A stretch of DNA of 64,000 nt from Candidatus Magnetominusculus dajiuhuensis. GTDB taxonomy: Bacteria > Nitrospirota > Thermodesulfovibrionia > Thermodesulfovibrionales > Magnetobacteriaceae. The DNA lies in the NCBI GenBank assembly GCA_015233465.1, contig JADFXP010000006.1, forward strand, positions 1 to 64,000. The letters run 5' to 3'. A program made the translations under genes and the position numbers. This document shows, one piece after another, positions 1-7,978 of the stretch; position 1 is the stretch's first letter, and each line of letters opens with the position of its first letter. Under the pieces are notes generated by a model. The model saw only the letters and a program-made list of their open reading frames with translations. It had not been told where the DNA came from and did no database searches.

Positions 1-512
1 ATCAAATCCGTAACTCCTTGAAATATATAGCTTCTAAAGATCAAAAGACGTTTATGAAGGACTTAAAAAAGGTCTATCAAGCAGCGACAAAGGATTTAGC
101 AGAGGAAAAGTTGAAGGAATTAGAGGAATTATGGGGCAAGAAATATCCAGTAGTTTTGAGGTCATGGAAAGCAAATTGGGAGAATCTAACAGTATATTTT
201 AAATATCCGCCACAGATACGCAGGATAATCTATACAACCAATATGATAGAGGGATTTCATCGCCAGATAAGGAAAGTGACCAAAACTAAAGGGGCTTTTA
301 CCTCAGAAACTGCGCTGACTAAGCTGCTTTATCTGGCAATCCAGCAAATCTCTAAGAAATTTACTCAACCAGTAAGAGATTGGGGGCAGACGATCTCACA
401 GATGGCTATATTTTTTGAGGGCAGATTGAATCTGGAACTGACTTTATGATATATTAAGAGGGTGGCTAATGAATGAGCCATTACCCTTGACACAGTTTAA
501 TTTACAGACCCT
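1..512 (+). mobile_element. IS256-family insertion sequence, right part
   Basis: The window opens inside an insertion sequence. It contains the C-terminal part of an IS256-type transposase, followed by about 60 bp of non-coding end. Positions 488-512 (tgacacagtttaatttac, then agaccct) look like the right terminal inverted repeat of this family. The left end and most of the transposase lie outside the window, so the matching inverted repeat and the target duplication cannot be checked here. The toxin-antitoxin pair begins about 45 bp beyond this end. Confidence 0.8.
3..449 (+). CDS. IS256-family transposase, C-terminal part
   Basis: The reading frame is open from the first bases of the window, so the gene is cut by the window edge rather than starting at the internal TTG at 18. 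The roughly 148 residues present match the end of IS256 (mutator-type) transposases, which are usually near 400 residues. The segment YTTNMIEGFHRQIRK carries the conserved glutamate of the DDE catalytic triad; the two aspartates lie upstream and are not visible. The protein ends normally at TGA, so the copy could be intact, but this cannot be confirmed. Confidence 0.9.
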   Translation, partial: QIRNSLKYIASKDQKTFMKDLKKVYQAATKDLAEEKLKELEELWGKKYPVVLRSWKANWENLTVYFKYPPQIRRIIYTTNMIEGFHRQIRKVTKTKGAFTSETALTKLLYLAIQQISKKFTQPVRDWGQTISQMAIFFEGRLNLELTL

Positions 513-557
513 TAGACGCTTATTCTTTAGCCCATGTTTCAACTCAATACCCTAAGT

Positions 558-812
558 TTATCTGTAAACATCCTTTCTGTGGCAAACTTTAAATATCGTA
601 ATAAGTCTTTGTTTTTCATCAATTGTATAAACGATACGATAATTCCCAACTCGTAATCTATATTTATCTTCACCTTTTAATCTTTTGGATTGTGGATAAG
701 GATAGGGTTTTTCATTTAGTGATAAAATGGTTTTGGCAATTTTTGAGAAATCTGGGTCAGTGATGTTATTCATTTCTTTTGTAGCAGATTTTTTGATTAC
801 TATCTTATACAC
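558..812 (-). CDS. RelE/ParE-family toxin
   Basis: This 84-residue protein has the compact fold signature of RelE/ParE/YafQ-type toxins: a basic N-terminus, a LKGEDKYRLRVGNYRIVYTI core strand pair, and a C-terminal IFKVCHRKDVYR strand with His and Arg that commonly act in mRNA cleavage. Its start overlaps the stop of the upstream antitoxin by 8 bp, the usual arrangement for translational coupling of a type II toxin-antitoxin pair. The predicted role is ribosome-dependent mRNA cleavage in the cytoplasm, neutralised by the partner. The pair sits directly beside an insertion sequence, which fits a mobile or addiction role. RelE versus ParE (gyrase) activity cannot be separated from sequence alone. 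Confidence 0.85.
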   Translation of the reverse strand: MYKIVIKKSATKEMNNITDPDFSKIAKTILSLNEKPYPYPQSKRLKGEDKYRLRVGNYRIVYTIDEKQRLITIFKVCHRKDVYR

Positions 813-1041
813 TTAGGGATGTTTTTCTGTTTTTAATATAGGTTTTGAAATCTTCAACGGGTTCATCAATACGCTCATCAATGGCTTTGAGGTCTGAAAG
901 GTCTTCTATCAATTCATCTAACCTATTTAATTCTTCAATATCGATGATAGCAGATATTTTATGCCCTTCTTTGTCTGTTATATATTGCTGAATATTAATT
1001 ATATCGTTTTGTTTTTCCTGTTTATGCATATTTTCAGTCAT
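805..1041 (-). CDS. Antitoxin of the RelE/ParE pair (Phd/RelB-like)
   Basis: This 78-residue acidic protein is encoded immediately upstream of the toxin and overlaps it by 8 bp. The middle segment (QYITDKEGHKISAIIDIEEL) resembles the dimerisation strand and helix of Phd/YefM-like antitoxins. The C-terminal part (VEDFKTYIKNRK) is the likely toxin-wrapping tail. I chose the ATG at 1041 because GGAG lies 6-7 bases before it; a longer frame starts at 1062 but has no such site. Such antitoxins usually repress their own promoter, and the 240 bp upstream has no other gene, so autoregulation is likely but not shown. Confidence 0.75.
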   Translation of the reverse strand: MTENMHKQEKQNDIINIQQYITDKEGHKISAIIDIEELNRLDELIEDLSDLKAIDERIDEPVEDFKTYIKNRKTSLSV

Positions 1042-1284
1042 ATTTACTCTCCATTTTACCAAACCTCTTTAATCATTATATCATAAAGTTTAAAAAGAAT
1101 CCAATACTATTAGTATATTAGGTTCAAGTACCCCCTACAAGGAAACATAAAATACGCCTAAAATCCAAAGCCTATACAAAATTTATTTATATAGGATTTC
1201 GGCTGCGATTAATCCCTTGTATTTTAAAAGAAAACAATGATATATTTATTTTAATTTGAAATTTATGCGTAATAAGGAGTCAAA

Positions 1285-2757
1285 TTGTTTCGTTCAAGAC
1301 TTAATAAAATCTTACAAAAAAAGGAAATATCTAATATCATAGATTTTCTGATTGACTCTGACGTCTCTAATCATATTAGCATCTATGATCAAGACGAGAC
1401 CCTGCTATTTGGAAGCGGAGAATGTTCTGGCACGAAGCATTATCCAATTATGTTTAACAGCGAGATAATTGGATGGATTAATTGTGCAGATGAAAGGTTT
1501 CATAATGTCATAAGCTCTCTTATAGCAATAGAATACGAAAAAAGGGCTCTTGCAACAGATACTCTTGAGAAATATAGAGAGATGTCTATGATGTATGACA
1601 TATCTACAAAACTCGCTACATGTATTGATATAGATCAGGTAATACAATTAATCCTTGATGAGGCTCAAAATCTTATAGCAAAGAGTGGACTGTCTTTTGG
1701 CCGTAAACAATATAATCTGACAGATTCTGAGCAGCGAGTATTTTTAAGCAATGTATCAGTAATGTTATTAAATGAAGAAACAGGTAAACTTGAGGTCACT
1801 GGCGGAAGAGGCAGAGAATATAGAAAAAAAACCATTATTGCCCCAGGCGAGGGAATTGCCGGCAGGGTATTTGTCTCAGGCAAGGCAGAAATAGTTAATG
1901 ACGTAGATAATGACCCAAGATATTATGCAGGCGAAAATAAGATATTTTCTTTGATGTGCACGCCCCTTAGGACAAAGGATAAGGTCATTGGGGTATTAAA
2001 TATAAGCAGTCAAAAACCAGTTAATTATCTTGCAAAGGATTTGAAACTCTTTTCAGTGCTTGCATCCTTAGCCGCTTCTCCTATTGAAAATTCCATTCTT
2101 CATCAAAAAAGAATAAAAGAAGAACATATAAAAAGTAATCTTGAACGCTATATTGCCCCTCAGATAGTGCAGGCAATAATTAATTCAACAGAAGATGTAT
2201 TATTTAGTCCTCAAAAAAAGAATATCGCGCTATTATTTGCCGATATCAGAAAGTTCTCTACATTATGCGAAAAATTACAGCCTGAACAAGTAGTTACATA
2301 TCTCAACGAATATTTCACATTTATGGTAGAAATAATCTTTAAATATCACGGGACATTGAATAAATTTGTAGGAGATATGGTATTTGCATTTTTTGGTGCT
2401 CCATCTCCTATAGAAGATAAAGAAATACTTGCAGTAGAGGCAGCAGTACAGATGCAGAAACGCATTAAATCAATGCCTACAAAATGGATAAGCGATAATT
2501 TTCATACAGGGATTGGAATAAGCTCAGGCGAGGTAATTGTTGGAAATATCGGCTCTCCGCGTCATACGGATTATACTGCAATCGGAGATGAGGTAAACAT
2601 AGCAGAACGCCTTGAATCCATTGCAAAGGGCGGGCAGATTCTTGTGACAAGGACAGTCTATGAGGCAGCTCAAAGCCGTTTTGAATTTAAGAAATACGGC
2701 GATATTGAAGTCAAGGGACGCGTAAATAAGGTTGAGATCTTTGAGGTTATCTATTAA
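1285..2757 (+). CDS. GAF domain-containing class III adenylate cyclase
   Basis: This 490-residue protein has an N-terminal region of about 95 residues that I do not recognise, a GAF sensor domain (about 100-275) and a C-terminal class III nucleotide cyclase domain (about 310-490). Visible catalytic features are the metal-binding aspartates in LLFADIRKFS (near 320) and KFVGDMVF (near 363), and the transition-state motif GDEVNIAERLE. The lysine of NKFVGD and the aspartate of AIGDEVN are the usual adenine-selecting residues, so cAMP rather than cGMP is the predicted product. There are no membrane segments, so it is cytoplasmic. Translation starts at TTG with an AAGGAG site 5 bases upstream. It stands 6 bp before the cytidylyltransferase gene and may share its transcript. 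Confidence 0.88.
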   Translation: MFRSRLNKILQKKEISNIIDFLIDSDVSNHISIYDQDETLLFGSGECSGTKHYPIMFNSEIIGWINCADERFHNVISSLIAIEYEKRALATDTLEKYREMSMMYDISTKLATCIDIDQVIQLILDEAQNLIAKSGLSFGRKQYNLTDSEQRVFLSNVSVMLLNEETGKLEVTGGRGREYRKKTIIAPGEGIAGRVFVSGKAEIVNDVDNDPRYYAGENKIFSLMCTPLRTKDKVIGVLNISSQKPVNYLAKDLKLFSVLASLAASPIENSILHQKRIKEEHIKSNLERYIAPQIVQAIINSTEDVLFSPQKKNIALLFADIRKFSTLCEKLQPEQVVTYLNEYFTFMVEIIFKYHGTLNKFVGDMVFAFFGAPSPIEDKEILAVEAAVQMQKRIKSMPTKWISDNFHTGIGISSGEVIVGNIGSPRHTDYTAIGDEVNIAERLESIAKGGQILVTRTVYEAAQSRFEFKKYGDIEVKGRVNKVEIFEVIY

Positions 2758-2763
2758 GAAAAT

Positions 2764-3504
2764 ATGGATAAATTTGTCTTAGGGATTATACCAGCTAGGG
2801 GCGGTTCAAAAGGCATACCAAAAAAAAATATAACCTTGGTCTGCGGTATTCCACTTATTGGTTATACTATTAAAGCTGCCTCACAAAGCCGTCTTCTATC
2901 TGATACAATCGTTTCAACAGATTCTATTGAGATAAGGGATGCTGCATTAAGACTAGGGGCAAAAGTTCCATTTATGCGGCCGCCTGAACTATCAGATGAT
3001 CACTCACCAACTATAAAAACTGTCTCTCATGCTGTAAAGATGTATGAAGAATTATATAATAAGACTGTTGATATTATCGCCCTTTTACAGCCTACTACAC
3101 CTCTTAGAACTGCAGCAGATATAGATCAATCAATCAAGTTATTATTAGATAATCCATTATCAAATTCCCTAATAAGCTGCTATCTCAACCAAAGGGTTCA
3201 TCCTAGAATTATGTATACCATAAATAATGGAATATGTACACCTTTATTAAATAACAATACCTTAGGAATCAGAAGACAAGAATTTGAAGACATATACGTA
3301 AGAAACGGCGCTGTTTATCTAACCAAAAGGCAGCTATTAAACGAAAATAAATTAGTAGATGATTACCCATTATGCTATATTATGCCAGAAGAACGATCTG
3401 TAAATATCGACACAGAATATGATCTAAAACTAGTGGAATATTTCTTTAAGGGCTCTGCCCTTAAAAATCCCGCAAAGGGACTCGTCCCTTTGAACCCATT
3501 ATAA
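2764..3504 (+). CDS. Acylneuraminate cytidylyltransferase-like protein (NeuA family)
   Basis: The N-terminus (GIIPARGGSKGIPKKNI) is the nucleotide-binding signature of CMP-sialic/pseudaminic/legionaminic acid synthetases, and LLQPTTPLR is the second family motif. The predicted reaction activates a nonulosonic or related acid sugar with CTP for a surface polysaccharide or glycoprotein. At 246 residues it is slightly longer than typical enzymes. The last 20 or so residues, from FFKGSALKN onward, are encoded by a dispersed repeat (3448-3503) also found in intergenic regions here, so the native C-terminus is probably replaced. No nonulosonate synthase or sugar epimerase is nearby, so the exact sugar is unknown. 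Confidence 0.85.
   Translation: MDKFVLGIIPARGGSKGIPKKNITLVCGIPLIGYTIKAASQSRLLSDTIVSTDSIEIRDAALRLGAKVPFMRPPELSDDHSPTIKTVSHAVKMYEELYNKTVDIIALLQPTTPLRTAADIDQSIKLLLDNPLSNSLISCYLNQRVHPRIMYTINNGICTPLLNNNTLGIRRQEFEDIYVRNGAVYLTKRQLLNENKLVDDYPLCYIMPEERSVNIDTEYDLKLVEYFFKGSALKNPAKGLVPLNPL
3448..3503. repeat. Family A tandem-hairpin repeat, inside the cytidylyltransferase gene
   Basis: This copy contains the two small inverted repeats AAGGGCTCTGCCCTT and AAAGGGACTCGTCCCTTT followed by gaacccattata, the same order as intergenic copies at 14761 and, inverted, at 6684. Unlike the other copies it is translated: it supplies the last residues and the stop codon of the upstream coding sequence. Confidence 0.85.
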
Positions 3505-3515
3505 AGGATAATAAG

Positions 3516-4805
3516 ATGAAACCTATAGATACTTCACAACTTAAAAATGCTGATTATATCGGTTCAGTTCAGAATTTATATTTTCTAAAGGACCCGCCTG
3601 GATTCATGGTCTGCGAAACAACATCAGGAGGATCAGTATTTGACGTTGGTACAATATTCTCTATTGTTGGCAGCGATGTAAATAGGGCTGCTATCAGACA
3701 TAAAATATATTCACTATTATCTGATCCAAAAGAGTGGCAGGCATTATGCTCAGAATTAAATAAAACTTCATCTGATGCCAGATTATCAGAATATATCAAC
3801 AGTAATCTTGCCAAAAAATTTCAAACCGAAGGCGCAAAGACCCATCATATCGGACTTGTAGATAAAGAATCAGGCATTGTTTACGAAAAAGGACAATTTC
3901 CCGAAAAATTAAGTAAATATGTCATGGTCAAGCAATATAACGTGATTAAACCAAAGTTAGTGACATATATGTCAAATAATCTCTGGGATTACAGCGAATA
4001 TTTTACTAAAGATAAAAGTCTAATTCCACTTGAAAATATCGTAAGATTTGGTTTAACGCCTGCCTCTTCTGTCCTTAAAAAATATCTAAAAATGAACGAT
4101 AAGGAAAGATCGGCATTTCTTAAGGAATTAGGATTAACAAAGGAACTTACAGCATGGGAGAGATTTAACATGCCTACAGTTGATTTCACCACAAAATATG
4201 AGCCTGAAGATAGAAATCTATCGCTGCAAGAAGCGTTATATATAACTGGATTTAAGGGAGAACAGTTTTTTGATATTATGAGGATGGCAATCCTTGGCTC
4301 CCTTATGGTGTCAAGGTTTTTTGAGGGGCTTGGACTATTTTTGTGGGATATAAAATGGGAGCTTGCAGTTGAAGGAGGTGAGCTTGTATTTGTAGATACT
4401 ATTGATACGGATTCTGTAAGGGTGACATCCCAGATAGAATATAATGGAAGTCTCTATATGGTGCATTTTAATAAGCAGTCTATGAGGGATTATTATGTAA
4501 TTAAACATGCTGAGTGGTACAAGGCAGTTAATGATACAAAGGCTAAGGCAAAGGGACTTGGAGTATCGTTTACAGAGATATTAAAAGATGGGCAGATTAA
4601 GGGGATATATCCTCCTACACCAGTTGTAGATAAGGAATTTCTTGATATTCAGAAGGCAAAACAAGAGATAATTGTTTCTGATATTTCTGGAAAGGTATCA
4701 AATGAAGAAACTCGTAAGGAAATTAATAAAATTGGGCAGGAAGAATTAGCATATTATCAAAAAACAGGCGGAATAGAACAGATTTCCGCCCTAAATAAAA
4801 GATAA
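3516..4805 (+). CDS. Divergent PurC (SAICAR synthetase)-like protein
   Basis: This 429-residue protein follows the PurC fold order. There is an N-terminal nucleotide-binding hairpin (GSVQNLY, about 16-22), SVFDVG (about 40), THHIGL, IPLENIVRFGLTP (about 169-181, matching the PurC IPxExVVRxYxTG segment), FTTKYEPED (about 224) and VDTIDTDSVRV (about 292-302, matching DExxTPDSSR). True PurC is usually 235-300 residues and has a GKxRD/E loop and an SDRxSxFD motif. Here the loop lysine is absent, SDR is TSG, and about 100 residues are added at the C-terminus. The family assignment is fairly firm; SAICAR synthesis is not, and no other purine gene is nearby. It lies 11 bp after the cytidylyltransferase, so the two are probably co-transcribed. 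Confidence 0.65.
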   Translation: MKPIDTSQLKNADYIGSVQNLYFLKDPPGFMVCETTSGGSVFDVGTIFSIVGSDVNRAAIRHKIYSLLSDPKEWQALCSELNKTSSDARLSEYINSNLAKKFQTEGAKTHHIGLVDKESGIVYEKGQFPEKLSKYVMVKQYNVIKPKLVTYMSNNLWDYSEYFTKDKSLIPLENIVRFGLTPASSVLKKYLKMNDKERSAFLKELGLTKELTAWERFNMPTVDFTTKYEPEDRNLSLQEALYITGFKGEQFFDIMRMAILGSLMVSRFFEGLGLFLWDIKWELAVEGGELVFVDTIDTDSVRVTSQIEYNGSLYMVHFNKQSMRDYYVIKHAEWYKAVNDTKAKAKGLGVSFTEILKDGQIKGIYPPTPVVDKEFLDIQKAKQEIIVSDISGKVSNEETRKEINKIGQEELAYYQKTGGIEQISALNKR

Positions 4806-4818
4806 ATATATATTTTCC

Positions 4819-4849
4819 TTGACATTTACATATAATTTACATTTAAAAT
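4819..4849 (+). promoter_or_regulatory. Putative sigma-70-type promoter of the YeiH-like gene
   Basis: A consensus -35 box TTGACA (4819-4824) is followed after 19 bp by TAAAAT (4844-4849), about 68 bp before the start codon. The region is AT-rich and lies between two co-directed genes, so this is a plausible but unproven promoter. Confidence 0.4.
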
Positions 4850-4917
4850 ATATTAATTATCTCAGTGGGGAAGTTTCATAGCATATCTATTGACAAAAAA
4901 CAAACAAGGGGCAGATT

Positions 4918-6669
4918 ATGGAAGAAAAAACCAAAGGTATTAGTGAGGATTGGCTTGCGCTTTTATTGGGACTTTTCATTTTCATTGTTTCACTTGGAGT
5001 ATTTGGCGGAGTAGATTTACTTGGATGGGGTGTAAGCACTAAAACTTGGACAGATGTCGGAAAGTCAATATCACCAATTTCAAAGAATTATCAGACTATC
5101 AAGGGAGAAATCACAAAGATTGACGGGCAAAAATTAACCTTAAAGCTAGCTGATGGAAAAGAAGACACTGTTACTGTTAAAGAGGACACAACTCTATTAA
5201 AAACGGGCGATATGTACGTCAAAAATGGCATATCTGGGTTGTTTTCTTTGATATTAACATATCTTGCGATGCTGATACTGCTCTGTGTTGGCGCGTATCT
5301 GATGAGAATTGATATTCCACGATTTATACTTGGTTTTACTGTTATCTTTTGGCTTAGTTATATATGCTGGTTATGCGGGAGTTACGCATACATTGCTGCT
5401 ACAAAAAACCAGCTTGATACATTTAAGATTCCATGGGCATTGAGTTTGACAGGAGAGTCAGGATTCATAATCGCCCTTATCGTAGGTTTGATTATGGGTA
5501 ATTTTTTTCCTGGGATTACAGATAAACTCAAGGAGGCGATAAGGCCTGAATTATATATCAAGACTGCGATTGTTATAATGGGCGCAGGGCTTGGGGTTAC
5601 TGCTGCTGAATCCTTTACGCTTGCCTCTGCGGTTTTATTTAGGGGATTTTGCGCGATTGTTGAGGCATATCTGATATATTGGGCGATTGTGTATTATATT
5701 GCCCGCAAGTATTTTAAATTTAGTCCAGAATGGGCTGCACCGCTAGCGTCAGGAATATCCATATGCGGAGTATCTGCAGCTATTGCAGTAGGCGGTGCAA
5801 TTAGAGCGCGTCCAATGATTCCTATTATGGTGTCATCATTGGTGGTTATATTTGCAGTTGTTGAGATGTTGATACTTCCATTTGCAGCACAGCATTGGCT
5901 TTGGAAAGAACCAATGGTTGCTGGGGCATGGATGGGGCTTGCGGTTAAGACAGATGGAGGAGCTGTTGCAAGCGGAGCTATTACAGAGGCTTTGATTAGG
6001 GCAAAGGCGCTTGATATGGAGGGCATCAGATACCAAGAGGGCTGGATTACGATGGCTGCAACTACTGTAAAGATGTTTATAGATGTATTTATTGGAATCT
6101 GGGCATTTGTGCTTGCCATTATTTGGTGTGCAAAGATAGAGTGTAAAGAAGGCGATAAGGTTAGGGTTATTGAGATATGGCAGCGTTTTCCTAAATTTGT
6201 TATTGGTTATGTTGTCACTTTTGTACTTTTGGTAGCTTTATGTTTTCCATATACCTCTGCTGTCGCTCCTTTAGATAAACAGACCAAAGATATAAAACAG
6301 GACATCTCAATGCTTGAAAAAAATCTTGTTACAGCTTCCGATGAAGCAGTTAAGGCAGATTTGAATCAAAAGATAAAGGATGATAAGGACAAGATAGCTG
6401 TGTTAGATGATCAGGCAAAGAAACCGAGGAAGATGATTGCATCAGCAAAACTTGCAACTGGTGAGAGCAATATATTTAGGGTAATGTTTTTTGTGCTGAC
6501 ATTTTTTACTATTGGCATGGTATCTAATTTCAGGAAATTATGGGAAGAGGGCATAGGTAAATTAGCCGCAGTATATGTGATAAGTTTATTTGGATTTATT
6601 ATATGGATAGGCCTATTCATTTCATGGTTATTTTTTCATGGTGTAAAACCGCCTATTATAGCAGGATAG
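4918..6669 (+). CDS. YeiH/UPF0324-family membrane transporter with extra domains
   Basis: This 583-residue multi-spanning membrane protein contains the UPF0324 core, including IKTAIVIMGAGLGVTAAES and the SGISICGVSAAIAVGGAI segment (about 280-297). The family is annotated as putative sulfate exporters; the substrate here is inferred only. Typical members have about 340 residues. This one has two additions. A soluble domain of about 60 residues between the first two membrane helices (IKGEITKIDGQKLTLKLADG) resembles small OB-like DUF5666 modules. A predicted coiled-coil hydrophilic loop lies near 450-505 between late membrane helices. AAGGGG precedes the ATG. A 53-residue membrane peptide is encoded 120 bp downstream. 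Confidence 0.75.
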   Translation: MEEKTKGISEDWLALLLGLFIFIVSLGVFGGVDLLGWGVSTKTWTDVGKSISPISKNYQTIKGEITKIDGQKLTLKLADGKEDTVTVKEDTTLLKTGDMYVKNGISGLFSLILTYLAMLILLCVGAYLMRIDIPRFILGFTVIFWLSYICWLCGSYAYIAATKNQLDTFKIPWALSLTGESGFIIALIVGLIMGNFFPGITDKLKEAIRPELYIKTAIVIMGAGLGVTAAESFTLASAVLFRGFCAIVEAYLIYWAIVYYIARKYFKFSPEWAAPLASGISICGVSAAIAVGGAIRARPMIPIMVSSLVVIFAVVEMLILPFAAQHWLWKEPMVAGAWMGLAVKTDGGAVASGAITEALIRAKALDMEGIRYQEGWITMAATTVKMFIDVFIGIWAFVLAIIWCAKIECKEGDKVRVIEIWQRFPKFVIGYVVTFVLLVALCFPYTSAVAPLDKQTKDIKQDISMLEKNLVTASDEAVKADLNQKIKDDKDKIAVLDDQAKKPRKMIASAKLATGESNIFRVMFFVLTFFTIGMVSNFRKLWEEGIGKLAAVYVISLFGFIIWIGLFISWLFFHGVKPPIIAG

Positions 6670-6683
6670 TTAGTTTTTTATAA

Positions 6684-6763
6684 TGGGTTCAAAGGGAGGG
6701 TCTCAGACCCGTTTTAAAAATACCTTTGCGGGAGCCCGTAGATAACAAGGGCAGAGCCCTCAA
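6684..6763. repeat. Family A tandem-hairpin repeat
   Basis: This contains gggttcaaagggagggtc, then GGGTCTCAGACCC, gcgggagcccg and AGGGCAGAGCCCT. It is an inverted-orientation relative of the copy at 3448-3503 and lies between the YeiH-like gene and the small membrane peptide gene. Confidence 0.8.
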
Positions 6764-6789
6764 AGAGATTTATAAAAGGAGAATAAATT

Positions 6790-6951
6790 ATGGCTGAAGA
6801 ACCTAAGATAGCGGAAGAATTACATAAAATGCAGTATCAGCCTTTGATGCCAGTAGAGAAGTCTCTGATAAAGTGGAGTCTGTCAATAGGGGTAATATCT
6901 TTGATTTTTTTTTATTGGCTGAGTGTTACATTTTTCCCGGGAGCGCACTAA
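6790..6951 (+). CDS. Small single-span membrane protein downstream of the YeiH-like transporter
   Basis: This frame encodes 53 residues starting MAEEPKIAEELHK and ending in TFFPGAH. It has an AAAGGAG ribosome site 7 bases before the ATG. Residues 1-28 are hydrophilic and end in a Lys; residues about 30-48 form one hydrophobic helix (SIGVISLIFFYWLSVTFF). I do not recognise the family. Its position directly after a multi-spanning transporter suggests an accessory subunit, as seen for many small transporter peptides, but this is inference. No signal cleavage site is evident, so an N-in, single-anchor topology is likely. Confidence 0.65.
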   Translation: MAEEPKIAEELHKMQYQPLMPVEKSLIKWSLSIGVISLIFFYWLSVTFFPGAH

Positions 6952-6978
6952 GGACGATCTTTCTTTTGTATCTGTTTT

Positions 6979-7008
6979 CGTAGGGGCACGCTGCAGCGTG
7001 CCCCTACG
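6979..7008. repeat. Family B palindrome (perfect, 30 bp)
   Basis: CGTAGGGGCACGCTG is followed directly by its exact reverse complement. It lies between the small membrane peptide and the convergent ABC ATPase gene. It could form a hairpin in RNA of either strand but has no T-run, so terminator function is uncertain. Confidence 0.9.
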
Positions 7009-7018
7009 TGGAGTAGGA

Positions 7019-7978
7019 TTAACTTTTATTATACAGATGGCAAGAAACTAATCTGCCGTCATATTTAATAAGGGCAGGTGCAATTTTTGAACATATATCA
7101 ATGTTTTTGCTACACCTTGGCAATAGGGGGCAGCTATAAATAGTTGCCTCCTTTGAAGGTATAGTTTCCGTAGTTTGGATGTATTTCTTTTTTATATTTG
7201 AGATCTTTGGTGCTGCATCAATCAACATCTGTGTATAAGGATGAAGGGGTTTATTAAATAGTTCAACAGTATTTGCCTGTTCAACAATCTTGCCAAGATA
7301 CATCACAGTTATCTCATCGCTTAAATACCGCACTACATTTAGATCATGGCTTATAAGAAATAATGACAGTTTTTCATCATCCATTAATCCTTTGAGCAGA
7401 TTTAAAATCTGCGCCTGTATTGATACATCTAGGGATGATAGAGGTTCGTCTGCAACGATTAATTCAGGGGATAGCATTAAAGCCCTTGCAATACAAATCC
7501 TCTGCCTTTGTCCTCCGCTGAATTCATGCGGATAACGTGTTAAGACATCTGAGTCAAGCCCAACCCTATTGACTGCATGTTTAACAATATCTAAATAATC
7601 CTTTTTATTTGAGATATTATGTACTACTAATGGTTCAGAAAGTGTGTTCAATATCTTCATTCTTGGATTAAGGGAGGCGTAAGGGTCTTGAAAGACTATT
7701 TGTACAGCCCTGCGGTATGCCTTGAGTTCTGCGCCTTTTAGATCAAAGATTTCTCTGCCTTTAAATAGAATATCTCCATTGGTCTTATGAATCAATCTTA
7801 AAAGCATCCTTGAGATTGTTGTTTTACCGCATCCGCTCTCGCCGACAAGTGCATGAACTTTATGTTGATTGATTTTAAAACTGACATCATCTACTGCCTT
7901 GAAAAAAGATTTTTGTTTAAAAAGCCCAGTTTTAATGGGGAAATATTTTTTTAGATTTTTGACCTCAATAACTGTCAT
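7019..7978 (-). CDS. Oligopeptide/dipeptide-type ABC transporter ATP-binding protein (DppF/OppF-like)
   Basis: This 319-residue ATPase has Walker A GESGCGKTT, Q-loop FQDPYASLNPR, signature SGGQRQR, Walker B LIVADEPLSSLD and the switch histidine in LISHDLN. The C-terminal tail with four cysteines (CPLLPRC, then CSKIAP and CHLY) is the oligopeptide_HPY domain of DppF/OppF-type proteins, which in some members carries an Fe-S cluster. Its start overlaps the stop of the upstream DppD-like gene by 4 bp. No permease or binding-protein gene is present in the window, so the substrate (peptide, nickel or sugar) is not determined. Confidence 0.9.
   Translation of the reverse strand: MTVIEVKNLKKYFPIKTGLFKQKSFFKAVDDVSFKINQHKVHALVGESGCGKTTISRMLLRLIHKTNGDILFKGREIFDLKGAELKAYRRAVQIVFQDPYASLNPRMKILNTLSEPLVVHNISNKKDYLDIVKHAVNRVGLDSDVLTRYPHEFSGGQRQRICIARALMLSPELIVADEPLSSLDVSIQAQILNLLKGLMDDEKLSLFLISHDLNVVRYLSDEITVMYLGKIVEQANTVELFNKPLHPYTQMLIDAAPKISNIKKKYIQTTETIPSKEATIYSCPLLPRCSKNIDICSKIAPALIKYDGRLVSCHLYNKS

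Noticed and set aside
4831-4836. TATAAT just after TTGACA upstream of the YeiH-like gene.
   Set aside because: The spacing of 6 bp is not compatible with a promoter; TAAAAT at 4844 fits better.
5694-6119. Long minus-strand frame inside the YeiH-like gene.
   Set aside because: It is the antisense shadow of membrane-helix codons, with no ribosome site and no family pattern.
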